42,889 nt of DNA from a virus, in IMG/VR virus record IMGVR_UViG_3300045996_001122, positions 1 through 42,889 of that record, one strand, 5' to 3'. The translations under genes and the position numbers were made by a program. The notes below the pieces were generated by a model. The model made no database searches. It had not been told where the DNA came from and worked only from the letters and a program-made list of their open reading frames with translations. Shown piece after piece: positions 40,345-42,889 of the stretch. Position 1 is the stretch's first letter. Each line of letters begins with the position of its first letter.

Positions 40345-40794
40345 TCAGGGGTTCGTTTCACGCTCGTCTAAAACAGATGGGATTTCGCGGACTTGTGAGG
40401 CTTCTACAGTGACAGGCGTTTGGACTGGCTTATTCGCCCTTATTGTGAGGTTCGCCCAAGGGGGTAGGGGAATCTCCACCTTGACTGGTGCTTGACGTTG
40501 TTCAGTCTGCTTACCCGAAGCTCCAAGTAAGTCGATCAACTGTTCACGCGCCTTCGCACGGGCGCTGTGATCGGGTTGTTTATGTACGTCTACGAGCTTC
40601 CCGAAGGCCCACCCTGGCGTCTCCTTCTCAGCGTCTAAGCCGTCAACCGCAGACTCAATGACGGCCTTCATTATCTCCACTTGCTGAGTGTGATCAAAGC
40701 CCGCCGCGTCGAGTAAATCATTCCTCAACTGAACCGCGTTCAGTGGTGCGAGTCTATCGGTGTGGCCTTTAGTGAGAGCTTTCTGTTCACTCAT
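40345..40794 (-). CDS. Candidate terminase small subunit
   Basis: This 149-residue protein starts at an ATG overlapping the previous stop. It is helical (LNAVQLRNDLLDAAGFDHTQ, QVEIMKAVIESAVDG) with a later ARAKAREQLIDLLGASG segment of a kind often seen in small terminase or terminase-associated proteins, then a Pro-rich tail. Upstream of terL on the same strand, and with 31-bp repeats in and beside its 3' end, it would be well placed as a packaging recognition protein. The family is not certain, and a regulatory DNA-binding protein is an alternative. Confidence 0.4.
   Translation of the reverse strand: MSEQKALTKGHTDRLAPLNAVQLRNDLLDAAGFDHTQQVEIMKAVIESAVDGLDAEKETPGWAFGKLVDVHKQPDHSARAKAREQLIDLLGASGKQTEQRQAPVKVEIPLPPWANLTIRANKPVQTPVTVEASQVREIPSVLDERETNP
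40370..40400 (+). repeat. 31-bp repeat, copy 3 (inside coding 3' end)
   Basis: AAAACAGATGGGATTTCGC is identical to copy 2. This copy lies within the last codons of the minus-strand gene at 40345, so the sequence is kept despite also being coding. Confidence 0.75.
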
Positions 40795-40970
40795 TTACGA
40801 GACTCCTCCGCGTACGCCTTCACGCCTTCAGACCCGTAATAATATGTCCAAGTCTCATCACGCTGAACTAACATGTCACCATTCGGTTGTGGGTATTCGT
40901 GATAGGACGCGTGCGGTGCCCAATAATACACGACACAACTTAGCAACAGAGCCACTATTAACCACTTCAT
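40791..40970 (-). CDS. Small signal-anchored membrane protein
   Basis: This 59-residue protein starts at ATG 40970, one base after the previous stop. It has an N-terminal transmembrane anchor or signal (KWLIVALLLSCVVYYW) and a Tyr/Trp-rich exposed part (TWTYYYGSEG). A cysteine follows LLS but without a full lipobox. Its function is unknown; its place in the regulator operon suggests expression in the lysogen or early after infection. Confidence 0.55.
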   Translation of the reverse strand: MKWLIVALLLSCVVYYWAPHASYHEYPQPNGDMLVQRDETWTYYYGSEGVKAYAEESRK

Positions 40971-40971
40971 T

Positions 40972-41190
40972 CTAGTGATCGCTTTTGTCGAGTCCGGTGT
41001 AGTCATTGAGGATTGTCCTTAGTTCCTTTAATGCGTAAGGTAGGTCGTACGGAATACGCCGAATGTCTTTGTGTAAGGCCGTTGCGTCGAGTGGCCCAAA
41101 CACGAGAATGAGTGAATCGTCAGGGATGGTCGGGATTGAGGGGGGTGAGGGTGTCGGGTTTGGGGGGAATGACGAAGGGTCGGAGGACAT
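40972..41190 (-). CDS. Small hypothetical protein with Pro/Ser-rich start
   Basis: This 72-residue protein overlaps the 3' end of the HTH-like gene by 71 bases in another frame. The first 22 residues are Pro/Ser-rich and the rest looks folded (SLILVFGPLDA, ALKELRTILNDY). It is coupled to the next membrane gene. The function is unknown. Confidence 0.5.
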   Translation of the reverse strand: MSSDPSSFPPNPTPSPPSIPTIPDDSLILVFGPLDATALHKDIRRIPYDLPYALKELRTILNDYTGLDKSDH

Positions 41191-41452
41191 TCGCTAACCC
41201 TGGTCCTTTCAGTAAGCGTGATCTAATTAACATAATCTCTTCAGCACTGAGAAGGCGCTTCTTCACCCCAGGCCGACCGAAGCGACGATACACCGCGGGA
41301 TGTTCAGCCTTGTGATGCTTGAGATAATAGTGAAGCGCGTCGTACGTACAGGGAATGAGTTGAGCCGCTAGCCGTAAGTCGTAGAGAGGAACAACGGGTA
41401 AGACGCGGGTAATATCCACGCTTCCCGTCACCTCGACATATTGAAGTGACAT
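41120..41452 (-). CDS. HTH-like DNA-binding protein (candidate Cro/Xis-type)
   Basis: This 110-residue protein contains a MerR/excisionase-like winged-helix pattern at residues 23-80: LYDLRLAAQLIPCTYDALHY as helix-turn-helix, a basic loop HHKAEHPAVYRRFGRPGVKK as wing, and RLLSAEEIMLIRSRLL as the following helix. The tail is Pro-rich. It lies directly downstream of the ribbon-helix-helix gene, so the two may control the lysis-lysogeny choice or excision. Confidence 0.55.
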   Translation of the reverse strand: MSLQYVEVTGSVDITRVLPVVPLYDLRLAAQLIPCTYDALHYYLKHHKAEHPAVYRRFGRPGVKKRLLSAEEIMLIRSRLLKGPGLANVLRPFVIPPKPDTLTPLNPDHP

Positions 41453-41490
41453 GGGGGTTAGTAAACACTGACAGGAACTACTTCCTTGGC

Positions 41491-41706
41491 TTATCGTGCG
41501 TTTGCCCGTTTAAGGGGAAACGTAGGGCGTAGATTGCCGTCTACGCCACCCGCACTTTCTACGGCCTCGAAGTAGAACCGCATGGCCGCGTTCACAATCA
41601 TGGACAATGGGAGCAATGGATAGTTCCGCATGAACTGATCGAGTTCCGCGAGAATATCATCGTCCATGTAAATACTTTTCTGATTGATCCGTCGTTTCTT
41701 GCCCAC
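41491..41706 (-). CDS. Ribbon-helix-helix regulator
   Basis: This protein of 71 residues starts at GTG 41706, eight bases after AAGGAGG; a GTG nine bases upstream overlaps the SD site itself. It shows a ribbon-helix-helix pattern: a short strand (NQKSIYMDDDI), a helix (LAELDQFMRNYP), and a second helix (LSMIVNAAMRFYFEAVES). Members of this Arc/CopG class bind operator repeats as dimers. Palindromes at 41782 and 41811, and tandem repeats on the promoter at 41848, are plausible targets. Confidence 0.68.
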   Translation of the reverse strand: MGKKRRINQKSIYMDDDILAELDQFMRNYPLLPLSMIVNAAMRFYFEAVESAGGVDGNLRPTFPLKRANAR

Positions 41707-41781
41707 CTTTCGCACCTCCTTATTAGGGTGTACACCTTAATTCATTGTCTGACGTTACACCACATAACAGCTGATAAGCAA

Positions 41782-41797
41782 TAACCTAACTAGGTTA
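41782..41797. promoter_or_regulatory. Operator-like palindrome 1
   Basis: TAACCT and AGGTTA are inverted around AACT, upstream of the ribbon-helix-helix gene. Confidence 0.5.
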
Positions 41798-41810
41798 AGT
41801 ACTTTCGCAT

Positions 41811-41828
41811 ACTAGGGGACGCCCTAGT
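41811..41828. promoter_or_regulatory. Operator-like palindrome 2
   Basis: ACTAGGG and CCCTAGT are perfect 7-bp inverted arms around GACG. Part of it, CTAGGGGACGCC, recurs as CTAGGGACGCC at 41925-41935. Confidence 0.55.
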
Positions 41829-41847
41829 TGTGCGTCACGTAACGTAC

Positions 41848-41876
41848 TTGACATTCCCTGACATTCCGTGTACAAC
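41848..41876 (+). promoter_or_regulatory. Sigma-70 promoter with tandem TGACATTCC operator
   Basis: A perfect TTGACA (41848-41853) is spaced 17 bases from TACAAC (41871-41876). TGACATTCC occurs twice at exactly 10-bp spacing (41849 and 41859), overlapping the -35 and spacer, as expected for a repressor binding on one helix face. It points towards the structured RNA and integrase. Confidence 0.6.
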
Positions 41877-41882
41877 ATGTGC

Positions 41883-42033
41883 CTACATGCTATCCCATAG
41901 GAGCATATCACGGCGTAGAAGCGGCTAGGGACGCCGACTCCCACCCGATAAACACTCGGGGCCTAGAGTAGACAGGACGAGGCAGCTACCCGTAAGGGGA
42001 GCCTCGCACCTGGAAAACGCACGAGGCTTTATA
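41883..42033 (+). ncRNA. Candidate structured RNA of about 150 nt
   Basis: Downstream of the promoter four hairpins follow in series: 41887-41906 (ATGCT/AGCAT), 41911-41936 (CGGCGT/ACGCCG), 41944-41960 (CCCGA/TCGGG) and 41978-42006 (CGAGGC/GCCTCG with an inner CCC-GTAA-GGG). The 3' arm of the last stem can instead pair with CGAGGCT at 42022-42028, which is followed by TTATA, giving a second, terminator-like hairpin. No open reading frame with a ribosome site is seen. It may be a small RNA or an attenuated leader of int. Confidence 0.5.
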
Positions 42034-42122
42034 ACGTGATCGGACGATAATACGAAATCATATTTTGTTAGTGTTACTGTGAGTGGATCATTTCTCGCAC
42101 TAGGCAAACCCCTAAATACAGA

Positions 42123-42140
42123 CTGTGATACTACTCACAG
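42123..42140. repeat. Inverted repeat CTGTGA/TCACAG near attP
   Basis: Perfect 6-bp arms surround TACTAC. A further ACTGTGAG copy lies at 42076. They may be sites for integrase, an excisionase or a host factor. Confidence 0.4.
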
Positions 42141-42143
42141 AAA

Positions 42144-42329
42144 AGTAGACAGCGCGGAATGAAGTAGAGTAAGGTGGAGTCTACTAGCCTTCTAAGCTGA
42201 GGGTCGGAAGTTCAAGTCTTCCCGGGCGCACCAGTACAACAGAGTACGACGGACGCCCCCCTCAGTTTTCCCCTAGACAATCAAGGCTAGGATGGTGTAA
42301 ACGTGTAGTGAATGTCTACACCGTCTACT
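42144..42329. repeat. GTCTAC/GTAGAC arm-type repeats flanking attP
   Basis: The hexamer GTAGAC occurs at 42145-42150, and its complement GTCTAC at 42179-42184, 42314-42319 and 42323-42328, with a variant GTAGAG at 42164. Further out, GTAGAC also occurs at 41968-41973. They lie on both sides of the tRNA-derived core, as expected for arm-type sites bound by the integrase N terminus. Confidence 0.45.
42184..42233 (+). other. attP: attP core: 3' half of tRNA-Arg(UCU)
   Basis: The segment contains the anticodon loop CTTCTAA (42189-42195; anticodon TCT), a nearly intact anticodon stem, a perfect T-arm GGAAG-TTCAAGT-CTTCC (42206-42222), and the acceptor end CGGGCGCACCA ending at 42233. The 5' half of a tRNA is missing. 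Phage attP sites that copy a tRNA 3' half rebuild the host gene on integration. The host attB should be in a tRNA-Arg(UCU) gene. Confidence 0.85.
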
Positions 42330-42357
42330 TCACTTCACTACTTCTCAAGGGGGTTGT

Positions 42358-42889
42358 ATGCAGCTTCAGACTTTCATTTACGAGCGGTATTGGCCAACCA
42401 TTAAACCCACGTTGTCCCCCAAGTGGCAACAGCACACGGAACACTTGTTTAAGTTGATTGTGGGGAGGTTGGGGGAGTTCGACGTTAGCGATATCCCACT
42501 CGAATACGTAGACGGATGGTGGTCGTATCTTCAAACACTCTACGAGACGCCGGTAACACCGAATAAGGCACTCGTCAGAGCCAAGCATATTATGAAGGTT
42601 GCTATCCGGTGGAAGCTCGCCCCAAGTAATCCCTTTCTGGATATTCGTAAGCTCAAAGAACCCGAGCGCAAGTTCACCCCGATTAGTGACGTGGTACACG
42701 AGACCCTATTCAACGACGCCTCCCCGAGGCTTCAATGGTATCTCGTGTTCGCACGCTACACGGGCGCACGTCTCTCGTCGTTAGCCAAACTTGAAAGGAG
42801 GGATATTAACCTTGAACGGAATACGGTTACTTTCAGGCGGACAAAGAATGGCGAAGATTACACAATACCTCTACATCCTAAGTTACGTC
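42358..42889 (+). CDS. int: Tyrosine integrase, N-terminal part (continues at base 1)
   Basis: This is the 5' part of a 272-residue tyrosine recombinase split by the linearisation point. It begins at ATG 42358 behind a purine-rich AAGGGGG ribosome site. Residues 1-100 form a helical core-binding (SAM-like) domain. The catalytic domain starts near residue 110 and shows the first active-site arginine in the motif ARYTGAR (R138), followed by the beta-hairpin lysine in RTKNG (K163). The frame stays open to the window end and continues without a break from base 1. The protein should catalyse site-specific integration and excision; the tRNA 3' half at 42184-42233, about 125 bp upstream, is the probable attP. 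Confidence 0.92.
   Translation, partial: MQLQTFIYERYWPTIKPTLSPKWQQHTEHLFKLIVGRLGEFDVSDIPLEYVDGWWSYLQTLYETPVTPNKALVRAKHIMKVAIRWKLAPSNPFLDIRKLKEPERKFTPISDVVHETLFNDASPRLQWYLVFARYTGARLSSLAKLERRDINLERNTVTFRRTKNGEDYTIPLHPKLR
42845..42889. repeat. Terminal direct repeat, right copy (circular contig)
   Basis: Exact copy of bases 1-45. The non-redundant circle is about 42,844 bp. Confidence 0.95.

Larger units (their letters stand above)
41707..42357. other. Non-coding control and attachment region
   Basis: This 651-base interval carries no convincing gene. It holds the operator-like palindromes, a plus-strand promoter, a run of hairpins, and attP with arm-type repeats, all placed between the divergent regulator and integrase genes. 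Confidence 0.7.

Noticed and set aside
39989-40400. CRISPR array
   Set aside because: The repeats are few, spaced irregularly (93 and 80 bases), occur in both orientations, and no cas genes are present.
40274-40495. Plus-strand reading frame opposite the candidate small terminase
   Set aside because: It contains two repeat copies and is antisense to a better supported gene.
42184-42233. Functional tRNA gene
   Set aside because: Only the anticodon-to-CCA half is present; the upstream sequence gives no D-arm and no GCGCCCG acceptor strand, so it is an attachment site.
42325-42699. Minus-strand 124-residue frame opposite the integrase
   Set aside because: It is an antisense shadow of the integrase N terminus, with no ribosome site.
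1-42889. T7-like single-subunit RNA polymerase
   Set aside because: No frame of the needed length (about 800-900 residues) with polymerase motifs is present besides the PolA fusion, so late transcription must use host polymerase.

Overview
The window is a complete or near-complete genome of a temperate short-tailed phage (podovirus-type Caudoviricetes) of a Gram-negative, probably proteobacterial, host. The first 45 bases recur exactly as the last 45, so the contig closes into a circle of about 42,844 bp. The cut falls inside a tyrosine integrase: its N-terminal part ends the window and its C-terminal part begins it. The 3' half of a tRNA-Arg(UCU) gene just upstream of the integrase is a good attP. 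The head and tail genes (Phage_capsid_2-type capsid, Bbp19-like protein, T7 gp11/gp12/gp13/gp14-like tail and core proteins, T7-type fibre anchor) show short-tailed virion architecture. No phage RNA polymerase is seen.

Layout. (1) 42,358 through the junction to about 14,466, plus strand: integrase, then a dense early/middle block of many tiny ATGA- or TAATG-coupled genes, a sigma-70-like factor, a Cas4/RecB-like nuclease, a Sak4-like ATPase, a possible ssDNA-binding protein, a UDG-exonuclease-PolA fusion polymerase, a metallophosphoesterase and a dATP/dGTP diphosphohydrolase-like protein. Three plus-strand terminators punctuate it (1301, 6880, 14489). One RepA-like ATPase gene (2978-4006) lies on the minus strand inside this block and overlaps the sigma gene tail to tail. 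(2) 39,383 down to 14,536, minus strand: the late operon, in transcription order terminase large subunit, portal, scaffold, capsid, decoration protein, four exported proteins, tail tube proteins, internal core proteins including a 1612-residue ejection protein, tail fibre, a fifth exported protein, endolysin and two holin-type proteins. A two-gene plus-strand cassette with its own promoter and a lipoprotein (23,751-24,101) is inserted between the gp14-like and gp15-like genes. (3) 41,706 down to 40,345, minus strand: a small regulatory operon (ribbon-helix-helix protein, HTH-like protein, small membrane protein, candidate small terminase). (4) Two long non-coding regions: 39,384-40,344 (DnaA box, hairpins, a family of 31-bp repeats, a structured element before terL) and 41,707-42,357 (operator-like palindromes, a promoter, a candidate structured RNA, attP with arm-type repeats).

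How it fits together: the integrase-attP pair and the regulator operon point to lysogeny. The plus-strand block would supply replication and recombination (polymerase, RepA-like ATPase, nuclease-Sak4 recombination pair, nucleotide enzymes), and the sigma-like protein is a natural candidate to redirect host RNA polymerase to the late minus strand. The most unusual features are five late-operon proteins with Sec signal peptides and only even numbers of cysteines, the lipoprotein moron, the overlapping convergent sigma/ATPase genes, and several strongly structured non-coding elements. All functional statements come from reading motifs in the sequence; no database search was possible.
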